Shown here: one piece after another, positions 13,454 to 24,107 of the stretch | Position numbering within the stretch: position 1 is the stretch's first letter | Layout of the letters: the number at the start of each line of letters is the position of its first letter | Assembly (NCBI GenBank): GCA_019914995.1 | Contig: CM034141.1 | Span: forward strand, 558,001 to 622,000 | Length of the DNA: 64,000 nt | Origin: Acanthochlamys bracteata | Lineage: Eukaryota > Streptophyta > Magnoliopsida > Pandanales > Velloziaceae | Reading direction: 5' to 3' | Notes under the pieces: generated by a model | The model's database searches: none | What the model saw: only the letters and a program-made list of their open reading frames with translations | Told to the model about the DNA's origin: nothing | Program-made: the position numbers and the translations under genes

Positions 13454-15973
13454 ATGAAATCTTTTCTTGTTTTTGGTCTTCTTCTGCTTTGCTTCTTCTT
13501 CTGCTCACCGGCGCCGGCAGCCGCAGTTGTTCCACTAGGCTCAACACTTAATCCTTCAGGCAACACAGCTAACACTTCTTCATGGCCTTCGCCAGGCAAC
13601 ATCTTCTCCTTCGGTTTCCTTCCATCACCCATACAACCATCTCGCTTCACTGCAGCAATTGTTTACTCTGGTGGTCTTCCAATCTGGACCGTGGGATCAG
13701 TTCTTGACTCTTCTGCTTCTATCTCTTTCGACACCTCAGGCGATCTTCGGGTTATCAACGGCTCCGGCGCGATAATCTGGAGTTCTAATACTAGTGGCAA
13801 GGGTGTTACAACACTTTCCGTTCAAGATTCTGGTAATCTAGTTCTGTACAACAGGTCAAATTCCGTTATCTGGCAATCTTTCGATCACCCTGTAGATACT
13901 CTAGTTGAAGGCCAGAATTTAAGTTTGGGACAGAGCTTGAATTCAAGTGTTTACTCTTTCTCATTGGTCAACAATGGCAATCTCAGTCTTGTTTGGAGAA
14001 ATTATATTTCTTACTACAACGAAGGATTGAACTCTTCATTCACTTCAAACAGAACTCTGATATCGCCGAAACTGACAATGCAGAGCGACGGCATCGTTGC
14101 GTTGCTTGATGAGTCCTTGCCGAGCTCTGCAACTGTTGCTTTTAGCAGCAATTACGGTGAGAGTGGTGATATGCTTAGGTTTGTTCGGTTAGATTCTGAT
14201 GGAAATCTTCGTGCCTATAGCTCACTGCGTAACAGTGGAACTGCTACAGAGCAGTGGGCAGCTGTTGCTGACCAGTGCCTGGTTTTTGGGTATTGCGGCA
14301 ATTTGGGTGTCTGCAGCTATAATGTAACTTCTCCTGTTTGTGGATGCCCGTCAGAGAATTTTGTGTTTGTCGATCAGAATGATCCCCGGCAGGGTTGCAG
14401 GAGGACTGAAGAGATACAGAACTGTCCTGGGAATTCAACAATGTTGGTGTTAGATAACACACAGTTTCTCACTTACCCACCAGAAATCTCAACTGAGCAG
14501 TTCTTTGTTGGAAGTACTGCCTGCCGGCTCAACTGTCTTGCTGGGGGCTCTTGCTTTGCATCAACTTCACTAGCCGATGGGTCCGGCCTCTGCTATCTAA
14601 AAGTATCCAATTTCGTTAGCGGGTACAAGTCGGCCGCCCTCCCAAGCACATCTTTTGTGAAAGTTTGTGCTCCGGCATCTCCCAACCCTGTGGAGTCTGC
14701 TATCCCTTCGTCTGGCAAAAAGCAGTCTAAGCTAAGTGCTGGAGTAGTGGCAATCGTGATAATAGGGACAATAGCGGGGCTAATGCTACTAGAATTTGGA
14801 CTATGGTGGCTGTTCTGCCGGAATAACCCTAAGTATGGTGCTGCGTCTGCAAAGTATTCATTGCTTGAGTATGCCTCAGGCGCGCCGGTGCAGTTTTCTT
14901 ATAAGGAGCTCCAGCGAGCAACGAAGGGATTTAAGGAAAAACTAGGGGCAGGAGGATTTGGGGCTGTCTATAGAGGGGTGCTTGCAAATCGAACAGTTGT
15001 TGCGGTGAAGCAGCTAGAAGGGATTGAGCAAGGAGAGAAGCAGTTCAGGATGGAAGTTGCGACCATTAGCAGCACTCACCATTTGAATCTTGTGAGATTG
15101 ATTGGTTTCTGCTCGGAGGGCAGGCACCGGTTGCTTGTGTATGAGTTTCTGAAGAACGGGTCACTGGATAACTTCCTATTCCCAGATGAGTCCTCTGCAA
15201 AGCTCTCATGGCCGACTAGGTTTAGTATTGCGGTGGGCACAGCTAGGGGGATTACATACTTGCATGAGGAGTGCAGGGACTGCATTGTGCACTGTGACAT
15301 TAAACCGGAGAACATACTTGTTGATGACAACTTCAATGCAAAGGTTTCTGATTTCGGTCTTGCAAAACTAATAAACCCAAAAGATCACAGGCAAAGGACT
15401 CTTACTACAGTCAGGGGAACGAGGGGTTACTTAGCTCCCGAATGGCTAGCCAACCTCCCGATCACATCTAAGTCTGATGTCTATAGCTACGGAATGGTGT
15501 TACTGGAGATTATAAGTGGTCGGAGAAACTTTGATGTATCAGAAGACACTGGCAGAAAGAAATTCTCTGTATGGGCTTACGAACAGTTCGACCAAGGAGA
15601 TATTACAAGTATAGTAGATAAGAGGCTTGCAGTTCAAGATGTAGATATGGCGCAGCTAGAGAGGGTGGCACAGGTGAGCTTCTGGTGCATCCAGGAACAA
15701 CCGTCTCAAAGACCGTCAATGGGAAGAGTCGTGCAGATGTTAGAAGGAATAATGGAGATCGAAAGACCCCCAGCTCCAAGAGCAACAGACGCTGCTGTTA
15801 GCATCACCTCCAGTGATCAGACTTCTGCTATCGTAGCATCAGGGCCTGCCCCTTCGTCAGCTGCTTCATCTCAGTTCATGCCAGGTGCTGCTTCGTTCTC
15901 CGGGAGGCCTGTAGCGGGCACTGCATCTTCTTTGCTCACAGCAAATCATTCTCCGTCTTATAATTCAGTCTAG
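13454..15973 (+). CDS. G-type lectin S-receptor-like Ser/Thr kinase (At1g34300-like), intronless
   Basis: One uninterrupted exon of 839 codons. A hydrophobic signal peptide covers residues 1-24 (MKSFLVFGLLLLCFFF). A bulb-type mannose-binding lectin domain covers about 28-146 (DSGNLVLYNRSNSVIWQSF). A Cys-rich PAN-like region lies near 290-405. The single membrane helix is at about 428-452 (VVAIVIIGTIAGLMLLEFGL). The cytoplasmic kinase starts near 490: LGAGGFGAVYRG, VAVKQLEG, HCDIKPEN, DFGLAKL and RGTRGYLAPEW. The catalytic Asp is preceded by Cys instead of Arg, so it is a non-RD kinase, a class often tied to immune or damage sensing (family knowledge). A Ser/Ala-rich tail follows. Domain order and length match the At1g34300 clade, which is also intronless as far as I recall. 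The ligand is unknown. Confidence 0.95.
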   Translation: MKSFLVFGLLLLCFFFCSPAPAAAVVPLGSTLNPSGNTANTSSWPSPGNIFSFGFLPSPIQPSRFTAAIVYSGGLPIWTVGSVLDSSASISFDTSGDLRVINGSGAIIWSSNTSGKGVTTLSVQDSGNLVLYNRSNSVIWQSFDHPVDTLVEGQNLSLGQSLNSSVYSFSLVNNGNLSLVWRNYISYYNEGLNSSFTSNRTLISPKLTMQSDGIVALLDESLPSSATVAFSSNYGESGDMLRFVRLDSDGNLRAYSSLRNSGTATEQWAAVADQCLVFGYCGNLGVCSYNVTSPVCGCPSENFVFVDQNDPRQGCRRTEEIQNCPGNSTMLVLDNTQFLTYPPEISTEQFFVGSTACRLNCLAGGSCFASTSLADGSGLCYLKVSNFVSGYKSAALPSTSFVKVCAPASPNPVESAIPSSGKKQSKLSAGVVAIVIIGTIAGLMLLEFGLWWLFCRNNPKYGAASAKYSLLEYASGAPVQFSYKELQRATKGFKEKLGAGGFGAVYRGVLANRTVVAVKQLEGIEQGEKQFRMEVATISSTHHLNLVRLIGFCSEGRHRLLVYEFLKNGSLDNFLFPDESSAKLSWPTRFSIAVGTARGITYLHEECRDCIVHCDIKPENILVDDNFNAKVSDFGLAKLINPKDHRQRTLTTVRGTRGYLAPEWLANLPITSKSDVYSYGMVLLEIISGRRNFDVSEDTGRKKFSVWAYEQFDQGDITSIVDKRLAVQDVDMAQLERVAQVSFWCIQEQPSQRPSMGRVVQMLEGIMEIERPPAPRATDAAVSITSSDQTSAIVASGPAPSSAASSQFMPGAASFSGRPVAGTASSLLTANHSPSYNSV

Positions 15974-17229
15974 AGTTGGTACAATTTCTTCTCTTAGCTA
16001 CTTTATGCGTGTATATGTGAATACTGTTGAACTAAAATGAAAGAAAGACGAAATTTGGTCGAAAAAACAAGCGTCTTTCATCAACTATTGATGTTTTAGC
16101 AAAACTTTCAGATGAATTTACCGTCCTGTAATTCAATAGCAAAGATCTGTACACATAATTTGAAACATGCAATGGAAGTTCTTCTGATCGGGCAATGAAT
16201 GGGAACCTCTCTGATTCAGGGTCTTCTCCTTTCTTTTTTCTTACCTGTGTTATTTCTAGATGAAGAATCAGTGGATTTTTCGTGCCATGTTTATTACCTG
16301 AACAACATCAGCAAACCTCACAACTTCAGAAACATTTTCACGAGAATAAACAAAAAAAAAAAAAGGTTTCGGTGGTTTTCTTTCACTTGTTTACTAACAA
16401 AACCTTAAAAACACGTAGTACGTCAGTGAATCTTTCCGATGAACTGCAGAAAAAATCATCAGAACTCGCAGTTTGAGAAATTGTTGGAAAATTTTTTTTC
16501 TCGAGTAATTCTGTTAATATGAAAAGATCATCTCCAAAATGTTTTCATCTGTTACATAAATTCTAAAGCAATCGCGTCAGTTTTTTGAATAGTAAAAATA
16601 ACCGGCGGAGGAAGTACTTTACATAATTGCAAAATGAGGCCTCTTTTGAACTGTTTCTATTTCTAAAGTTTGATTTTATTTCCATTATCGGGCCTGTCAT
16701 TTTGTTTTTAGAAAATGTTGAACCGAAGTTTTTATCTAAGCAACGAAAATGTGATGTATAGCACACGAAAAAAACTAAAATTTACCAATTTTGAGGTTTG
16801 TTAAATTTTCACCAAAAGACCATAATATTTAGATTTAAATAATTTGGGCCACAGTTTTTCACCAAGCAACAATAGTGTGCTGGATAGCGTGTTAGAATTT
16901 GAAGTCGACAACTCTTCTTCGTTTCTGGTAGTTATCTAGATGGCAGGGCGTAGCCCGAGCAACGTCTGAGACGGCAAAGGTCTATTCAAAATAATTTAAT
17001 AATTATCATTAATAAATTAAGGCATTGAATAAAGTCGTTAATAAATTAAATTTAGTCTATATTTAAAATCGATTTGATTCAGCTTATTCTGATATAATAT
17101 AATAATTTAAAAATAAATAAAAATAAATTTTTATAAATATTAGTTTAAAATTAATTTTTTTAACTAAAATAATTACTGAACAAAGCAAAGTTAGAACAAA
17201 AGCAAGCGGCAGCAGCAACGCTAAACTAA
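15974..17229. other. 3' UTR of the receptor kinase and intergenic DNA
   Basis: About 200 bases of likely 3' UTR are followed by non-coding AT-rich sequence. No RNA gene or repeat with clear ends was identified up to the hAT insertion. Confidence 0.45.
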
Positions 17230-17237
17230 CCTCCGAG
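17230..17237. repeat. Left 8-bp target-site duplication of the hAT element
   Basis: CCTCCGAG lies directly outside the left inverted repeat. It matches CTTCCGAG at 20125-20132 in seven of eight positions. Eight-base duplications are the hallmark of hAT insertion. Confidence 0.75.
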
Positions 17238-17379
17238 TATAGATGCAAATATGGGCCGGGCCATTCAGTCCGGTATTAAGCCCGCCCGGCCTGATGAATA
17301 GTAAAAGGATCGGGCCGGCCCGGCCCGATACATTGGGCAGGACGGGCCGACTTTGCTGGCCCGCCCGTCCGGCACTGTT

Positions 17380-17440
17380 CCGTTGACCGGTCAACATTGA
17401 CTTTGACCTGGTCAACGTTGACCGTTGATCAGGTCAAAAA
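17380..17440. promoter_or_regulatory. Cluster of seven TTGAC/GTCAA cores in the hAT left subterminal region
   Basis: Within about 60 bases the sequence alternates GTTGACC and GGTCAAC: four TTGAC on the + strand and three GTCAA. TTGAC(C/T) is the W-box core bound by WRKY factors (established). Here the motifs could equally be transposase-binding subterminal repeats, which are common in hAT elements. Which role applies cannot be decided from the sequence. Confidence 0.5.
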
Positions 17441-17454
17441 AATAAAATTTTTCT

Positions 17455-17514
17455 GTCATGCTGACATCAGCATGACTGTTGTATAAGGCAGCCAACGGTA
17501 TACCGTTGGCTGCC
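17455..17514. repeat. Two adjacent perfect hairpins in the hAT left end
   Basis: The first hairpin (17455-17476) has 10-base arms GTCATGCTGA / TCAGCATGAC around a 2-base spacer. The second (17487-17514) is a 28-base perfect palindrome centred on GGTATACC with outer arms GGCAGCCAAC / GTTGGCTGCC. Both lie between the WRKY-like cluster and the transposase leader. Confidence 0.85.
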
Positions 17515-17704
17515 AGCAACGTTATTATTATTATTTTTTTTTAAATTTAACTTTTCACCTATAAATACATCATATTTTCATTCATTTTTCACACATTTCT
17601 CTCAAATCTCATTTTTATTCTACTCAATCTTACACAAAATATAAAAGAAATTATTTCTTGCTTTATTTTCTAAATTCATATTTCTTTAATTATCAAAATT
17701 TTAG

Positions 17705-19883
17705 ATGTTATTTCAAATGGATCCAAATTTTCATGCCATTAATTTGGATGACTATGGCATGGACGATCAAAATTTGGAGGAAATAGATGTTGCTCGTATG
17801 GAGAAAGGAGATGAAATTCTTCCAAGAAGAAGTTTTCATCAAGGATGTAACGAAATTCCTCCAATTCCAAGTGTTGGAAGTAGTTCGGCTTCAGGATCGA
17901 CATCGACAACAACAAAACGTTCAAAAGTCCCAACTTCTGAAGCTTGGAACTATTTCACTGCCGAATATACAGTGCTAAGTGATGGTACTCAATCAAAAAT
18001 GGCGAAATATAAGTTTTGCAATAAACTTTTAACTACTAATCCTAGTGCAGGTACCCGATATTTACTAGCACATGGTAAAAAATGTGCTTCTAAAAAACAA
18101 ATCGGAAGGGAACCTTCACAAACTCAACTTCAATTCAACACGGATGGTTCGGTAAGTACTTGGTCTTATGATTCTAATATAGCTAGGAAATCTCTTGCCC
18201 GTATGATTTGTGCTATGAATTTACCTATTAATTTTGGTGAGTCATCTTTTTATGAAGAACATATTAAAAGAGCATATTGTCCACAATTTCAAAAAGTTAG
18301 TAGAACAACTATTAGAAGTGATATTATTATTTATTACAATAAAATGCGCACTATATTAAAATCTGAATTAACTTCTTTAAAATTTTCTATTGCGTTAACA
18401 TCTGATAGTTGGAGTGGTAGAGCTAAACAAGATTATTTAAGTGTTGTTGCTCATTATTTAGATTCACAATGGATTATGCAAAAAAGAATTATTGGTTTTA
18501 GACTTATTGATTCCACACATGATGCTAAAAATATTTCTGAGCGCATTATAAGTGTAGTTAAAGAATGGGGCATAAGCAACCGCATTGTCTCCATCACTCT
18601 AGATAATACTTCAGCAAATACCAAAACAATTCGATTTCTTGAGATGGAGCTAAGCTCATACATGGGAGAAATTTTACTACATCAACGTTGTGCTTGCCAT
18701 ATTATCAACTTAATCGTACAATCAGGTATGCAGCTGGTAAGTGATCAGATTAATGATATTCGCGTTGCTATTTTTTGAATTACTAGTTCAAATCAACGCG
18801 TTTGAATTTAAAAGATATTGCATAGCGAGAACATCTAAAGCCCCGAAAGTTCACCTTGATATGCCAAGAAGATGGAATTCTACTTATCTAATGTTGAAAA
18901 GTACTTTAGATTATAAAAATGTGCTTATGATTTTTTATAATACAAGAATGGGTAACAATATATTTTTATGAAACTCATTGGATTATTCTTTGAAAAACTT
19001 GTAGAATTTTTAGAAACTTTTTATGATGCTCTTGTTTTATTATCGGTGTTTACTATCCTACTTCTTCATTAGTTTTACATTCAATTCTTAATATAGCTAC
19101 TATGCTACATTCGCATATATAATGATAAATTACTTGGACCTATAGTTACAATAATGACTAAAAAATTAAAAAATATTGGTCCGATATTCTCTTTTATATT
19201 GTTTTGCATTTATGTTAGATCCTAGATTTAAATTTGTATATTTTACTAATACTCTTACATATATTGGTATGTATTTAGATATTTCGATATTCAATTGCAA
19301 ATTACTACCGCTTCGTAACAAGTTGTATGAAGTTTATGATCTTTATGAAGTTAGGTTTGGTAATTTGCGAAATCAATCAACAACAAGCAAGACCGCAGCA
19401 CAAACTCATCAAAGTAAGAAAAAAAAATGATCAATTGGTATTTGATCTCCATCAAGCCCTGGCTCAAGTTCAACACCATCTTCCACTTCAAGCGAAGATG
19501 CAATCTTCTTGGACTTGAACAAATATTTTGAAGGTGATCTTGTCATCAGAGAAGACGATGAAAAACCGTAAATTTTTAATGTTTTGAATTGGTGGAAAAC
19601 ACATTCAACAAGATATCCAGTACTCTCTCAACTAGCACGTGATATTTTGACTATTCCTGTTTCAACGGTGTCTTCAGAATCGGCATTTAGTACAGCGGGA
19701 AGGATAATTGAAGAACGCAGAACACAACTTACTAGTGAGATGGTTGAAGTGTTAACTTGTTTGAAAGACTGGGAACTTGCAGTCAAACGAATGCAGCATA
19801 CAACTCACAATGAAGACCTGACTGAACAATTTTCTGAATTATTTTTAAATAAAAATATTCCAAGTACAAGTTCAAATATATAA
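17705..19883 (+). pseudogene. hAT family transposase, broken
   Basis: Homology runs through several frames. The segment 17705-18778 (start at 17705, or 17717 giving MDPNF) holds a degenerate BED finger at about residues 75-125: the first zinc Cys is replaced (AKYKFC), while FC, H and C remain. It also holds the catalytic-core blocks (SDSWSG, CHIINLIVQSG), then stops. The segments 18780-18971 (starting ELLVQINAFEFKRY, with PRRWNSTYLML) and 19176-19430 are in other frames with stops between. The segment 19584-19883 is the C-terminal dimerisation domain (WWKTHSTRYPVLSQLARDIL, VSSESAFSTAGRI). With at least two frame changes and a damaged zinc finger it cannot make a full transposase. It is recognisable as Ac/RICESLEEPER-type. 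Confidence 0.85.
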
Positions 19884-20049
19884 TTATATACATATTACAA
19901 ATTGTAATAATTTTTTTATATTTAATAATAATTTTTAAAGTTATTTTTTAAGCTTTTTATATTTAGTAATAATTTTTAAAATTATTTTCAAATTTTTTAT
20001 ATTTAATAATATTTTTAAATATTATTTAAATTTATTATTTAAAAAATAA

Positions 20050-20080
<31 letters not shown>

Positions 20081-20124
20081 ACGGACTGTCGGGCCGGATC
20101 GGCCCGCTTGTTTTTGCATCTCTA

Positions 20125-20132
20125 CTTCCGAG
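20125..20132. repeat. Right 8-bp target-site duplication of the hAT element
   Basis: CTTCCGAG directly follows the right terminal inverted repeat and pairs with CCTCCGAG at 17230-17237. Confidence 0.75.
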
Positions 20133-20930
20133 GTAGCTGCTCCCTTGACAAGATCTATGATTTCTCCCTTAACAAAATCTACTTTCAGGTCTTACAACTT
20201 CCTCGCCCGCAAGTCTTTCTCTACTTTGTGCACGTCTGTGATTGCTTTAGAAACAAATTTTTTTTTAAAACTATAAATTATTTTTATTTTTTAAATAAGT
20301 TTTATTTTTGTACCTAAAAAAATAATAAGAATAATTAATAATAAATTTTAATAATATAAATTTTTCTAAATTTTTGGATAAATATTATAAAATATTTATT
20401 AAAATATATATATATAAATTAGAATGAGAATGAGTAGATATAAAAATATATATAAAAATTAAAATGAGTTCGGGATGTTTGGAAGTGCTTATTAAAAAAA
20501 AGTTTTTCAAAAAAAAAATATTTTGAAAATTTTTTTAAAATAAATTTTATTTTTTTTACTTAAAAAATAATAAAAATAATTAATAAAAAAATTTCACGAT
20601 ATAAAATTCTTTTTCACTTTTAAAATTTAAAAAAATTCTATAAAATATTTTAAAAATTTTATTAAAAAATTTGAAAGAAAAAGCTCCCCAGACGTACTCT
20701 AATAACGGTGAGTCATTTAAAATATAAGAACATTGGAAACTCATACCAGCAGAATCCTTAGAATATTTAAGCTCACAAAATATCAAAAAGCAATTTTCGT
20801 AAGTAGTGTATACATTTTCCGTACGTGGTTATCAACGCAAAAAGTTTTCGTATAATTTTTTGAAGTGGGCTTTAACAAACTTTATTTGGCCTTGAAAACT
20901 GTCTCGATTCTGTGGTTATTTGAACGACAG
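20133..20930. other. AT-rich intergenic DNA between the hAT element and STOP1
   Basis: No coding region is seen. At about 20470-20700 a stretch opening GATGTTTGGAAGTGCTTATT and closing AAAAGCTCCCCAGACGTACT looks like a decayed MITE with 'GTTTGGaAGtGCTT'-type ends. The inverted ends match only loosely, so this is a suggestion. Confidence 0.35.
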
Positions 20931-22538
20931 CGGCCCATAACCAACCAACGTATGTTGATTCATCCCATCCCCTTTTCTTCATTTCCCAAGTTCCAACCTT
21001 TCATTTTTTGCGTTTTCTTTTGTACCTTCAGCTCAGTTTAAGTTAAACTGTCCCTATGGCTTTCTTGCTTTTCTGAAAGCATGCATTTGTGGAACACGTT
21101 AGTGTTGAACAGATAGCGAAGGGACATCAAAACTAGCGCTTTAACAATTTCTTTTTGTTTCTGCCGAAGCTTTCACAAGCTTTAGAAGGTCAAACCAAAA
21201 GCCAAGCTGTAGAGAGTTGAGAAGTTCGATCGATCAAAGTTTGGATTCAATTTAATTTATTTGTTTTAGTTCTTCTGAACTTTGATTGACGGCTGTTGTT
21301 GAACAAGAGCTGTTTCAGATCTTCTGGAGCTTTCTTTCTGTTCCTTAATGGTTCTGTGTAAGTCATGTTTCCATTTCCTTGTGTTTTGAAGTTGTTATTT
21401 TTTGATGATTTTGTTATGAAAATGAACTGAAATGGTAATTTGGAGCATAAACCTGATCGAAAATTTTGATCTTTTTGTTTAGTAATTCAGTTCTTGAGAT
21501 TATTCTGTTAGTTCTCTTTCTGAAGTTTTCATTAGTTGGATTATTTTGGGCATCAAATTGAGTTGAATAGTGATTGTAAGCATGATCCGGTTGTAAAAGA
21601 GGGATATTTTTTGTCTTTGTTCCAGGAAATCCAGTTATTGAGATTTGGGATATTGGTTCGCTAGATTATCGTTGAATTAGTTCAGCCCTCTCTCTCTTAG
21701 TTTTGGAAGATTTATTTTTTGAAAACTTGAACTGGAAATTTATCATAATAATGATCAGACAAAAAAATATGTTCATTGTGTTTTGGTCTATTTTCAGTAA
21801 TTATGCAAAGGCTTGTTGGTCCTGGGGATGAAATTGTAGGATAAAAGATGTGACTGTAAGCATGGATCTTGGAAAATGTTTACCTTTTATGTGTATTACA
21901 AAAATATAGATATGATGGAAGTGGTTTTCATGTTGCTTGCTATCTGCTTGACATGCTGACGGATTTTCTTTGTTATATTTGTAGCTTTCTTTCTGATGTA
22001 GTGCTTGAGTCTCAATGCAACTGATGGGAATTTTTTATCAATATGCAATAGCTAAATTCTAACTTAGAATAGGTTTTGCTTGTATTCAGATTTATCTAGG
22101 ATTGGCATGAAGCTATTTCCTCACTGATATTCAATCAGCACAATTTGAAAACCATGTCATATGTGATTAACATGAGCTGAATTAAAGCTATCTAAGTCCT
22201 TTCTCTTTGTCAGTAATAATCGTAATTATGCACTTCTATATGAATCCACAAATTGTGGGAGTGAACGCTGCCTTTTCAAATTACTTTTCAGTGTCCCTCT
22301 CCTGAGTTCCATCTTGTGATGGATGTATTGCTTTCCATAAAACTTACTTGTGCTCTATAGAAAGAGCTACTCCTAATTCATTTGGTGTTTTATAAGATTA
22401 GTTTGATTGAGATGAAATTTCTAAGGTTTGCATATGTTATCAGGTGCTTTGGTACTGCCCATGGGTTATAGTCTGGAACACCTCTTATAGCTTTGCATCG
22501 CTTAACGACCTGAAGCTTGAATCCTGCATCAAATTAGA
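20931..22538 (+). promoter_or_regulatory. STOP1 promoter, 5' leader and 5' UTR intron
   Basis: A site II-type GGCCCA sits at about 20932 (AGCGGCCCATAACC). A likely leader exon ends at 21357 in GGTTCTGT before a consensus donor GTAAGT. The matching acceptor (TTATCAG) ends at 22443, so a 1086-bp intron lies in the 5' UTR and a short second leader exon (22444-22538) leads to the start codon. Leader introns are common in plant regulatory genes and often raise expression (established). Confidence 0.55.
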
Positions 22539-24107
22539 ATGGATCGAAAGGAGAAGAAAGCTTCTAAAGCATCCATGCAGCCTTCCTTTATGATATGTGG
22601 CGTGCCCATAAATGTTGATCAACACCGAGCAAGTTCCTCACTTGATTGCAATAATCTCTGTTATACGTCCAACATGCAGCAACCATTATCTGAGTTGATT
22701 CAGGGTCTGGATAGCCAATCTCTTCCAGTGAACCCTCTTGATTATAGAAACAAGACTTCAGATCTGCTGCCATCATCATTTTCTACAATGAATGACATGA
22801 CTCTGGATTGGGACCCAAAAGCTATGCTGAGCAACCTCTCATTCCTTGAGGAAAAAATACACCAAGTTCAAAATATAGTTCGCTCAATTGCAAACCAAGA
22901 AGGGAAAGAGTTCTCGAACCGAGCAAATGAATTAGCAGCACATCAGCAACTTGTGACTGCAGATCTCACTTCCATCATAATTCAGTTGATCTCAACAGCG
23001 GGAACTCTCCTCCCATCTACAAAGAACAATCTTGTATCAGCCAATCCTTCTGTTGGGCAATGGAGCAATCTGATTGGTTCTCAAGCAAGCTCAGGCATGG
23101 AGAGAAATTTCCAAAATAAGCAATCTGTTCCTTTGGAGGATGCAAAATTGTCCGAATATGTAGATATAATCAAAGAACTGAACAATTCGAATGAAGTAGA
23201 TGATCTCATAAATGTCTTGGATATCAGTGAAGGAGAGAAAGTCGAGCCTATGACTATGGAACACCAGGATTTGAAGGATACCGAAGATGGCGGTGACACT
23301 GAGAACCTTCCCCCTGGTTCTTATGAAATTCTTCAGCTTGAGAAGGAGGAAATTTTAGCACCGCACACACATTTTTGTACAATTTGTGGGAAGGGATTCA
23401 AGAGAGACGCAAACTTAAGAATGCACATGAGAGGGCATGGAGATGAATACAAGACCGCAGCAGCTCTTGCAAAACCTGCGAAGGAACTGAGCTCAGACCC
23501 TGTGGTTGTAAGGAGATATTCATGCCCTTTTGTCGGATGCAAGCGAAACAAGGAACACAAGAAGTTCCAACCACTGAAGACTATACTATGCGTGAAGAAC
23601 CATTACAAGAGGAGCCACTGTGATAAGAGCTATACCTGCAGCAGATGTAACACTAAGAAGTTCTCAGTCATTGCTGATCTAAAGACTCACGAGAAACATT
23701 GTGGTCGCGACAAGTGGCTGTGCTCTTGTGGGACAACCTTCTCGAGGAAGGACAAGTTATTTGGTCATGTCGCTCTCTTTCAAGGACACACACCAGCTCT
23801 ACCAATTGATGACATCAAGGTTTCAGGATCCCGGAAGCAGAGCAGTGGACTAGTTGGTGGAAAGGGTAGTATGAAAATTAGTGCCTCTGGTAATTCCATT
23901 ATCAATGGTCAGGTTTCAGAGATGAAATGTGTTGATGAAGATCGGGGCTTCTTTTCGCCCATGAACTTTGATTCATTCAATTTTGGTGGGATAGATGATT
24001 TTGCTAGTCAGCCATTTGGGGTCTCAGAAAGTTTGTCTATCATTTCTTCCGAGAAATCTGATGTTAAGAAAAAGGAGGACTACTTGAACTCAAATAACTT
24101 CAATTAA
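22539..24107 (+). CDS. STOP1: STOP1-type C2H2 zinc-finger transcription factor
   Basis: A single coding exon of 522 residues, close to the roughly 500 residues of STOP1. The C-terminal half holds four Cys2His2-type fingers: FCTICGKGFKRDANLRMHMR (from about residue 278), then YSCPFVGCKRNKEHKKFQPL..H..SHC, then YTCSRCNTKKFSVIADLKTH, and WLCSCGTTFSRKDKLFGH. This order and the long second-finger loop are specific to the STOP1/STOP2/ART1 family. Family members activate genes for malate efflux and ion homeostasis and give tolerance to protons and aluminium, acting in the nucleus (established). The N-terminal half is Ser/Asn-rich and probably regulatory. The start ATG follows the spliced leader. Whether this is the STOP1 or a STOP2 paralogue is inferred from length (STOP2 is shorter). 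Confidence 0.93.
   Translation: MDRKEKKASKASMQPSFMICGVPINVDQHRASSSLDCNNLCYTSNMQQPLSELIQGLDSQSLPVNPLDYRNKTSDLLPSSFSTMNDMTLDWDPKAMLSNLSFLEEKIHQVQNIVRSIANQEGKEFSNRANELAAHQQLVTADLTSIIIQLISTAGTLLPSTKNNLVSANPSVGQWSNLIGSQASSGMERNFQNKQSVPLEDAKLSEYVDIIKELNNSNEVDDLINVLDISEGEKVEPMTMEHQDLKDTEDGGDTENLPPGSYEILQLEKEEILAPHTHFCTICGKGFKRDANLRMHMRGHGDEYKTAAALAKPAKELSSDPVVVRRYSCPFVGCKRNKEHKKFQPLKTILCVKNHYKRSHCDKSYTCSRCNTKKFSVIADLKTHEKHCGRDKWLCSCGTTFSRKDKLFGHVALFQGHTPALPIDDIKVSGSRKQSSGLVGGKGSMKISASGNSIINGQVSEMKCVDEDRGFFSPMNFDSFNFGGIDDFASQPFGVSESLSIISSEKSDVKKKEDYLNSNNFN

Larger units (their letters stand above)
17238..20124 (+). mobile_element. Complete, non-autonomous-by-decay hAT (Ac-like) DNA transposon, 2887 bp
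   Basis: The left end TATAGATGCAAATATGGGCC and the reverse complement of the right end TAGAGATGCAAAAACAAGCG form short imperfect terminal inverted repeats, sharing AGATGCAAA. They are flanked by 8-bp target duplications (7/8 identical). The interior encodes a BED/hAT transposase relic in the same orientation. Both subterminal regions are GC-rich islands of GGGCCGG/CCGGCCC motifs in AT-rich surroundings. A long (AT)n run sits at about 20053-20080 next to the right end. The near-perfect target duplication suggests a moderately recent insertion, although the transposase is already broken. Confidence 0.85.
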
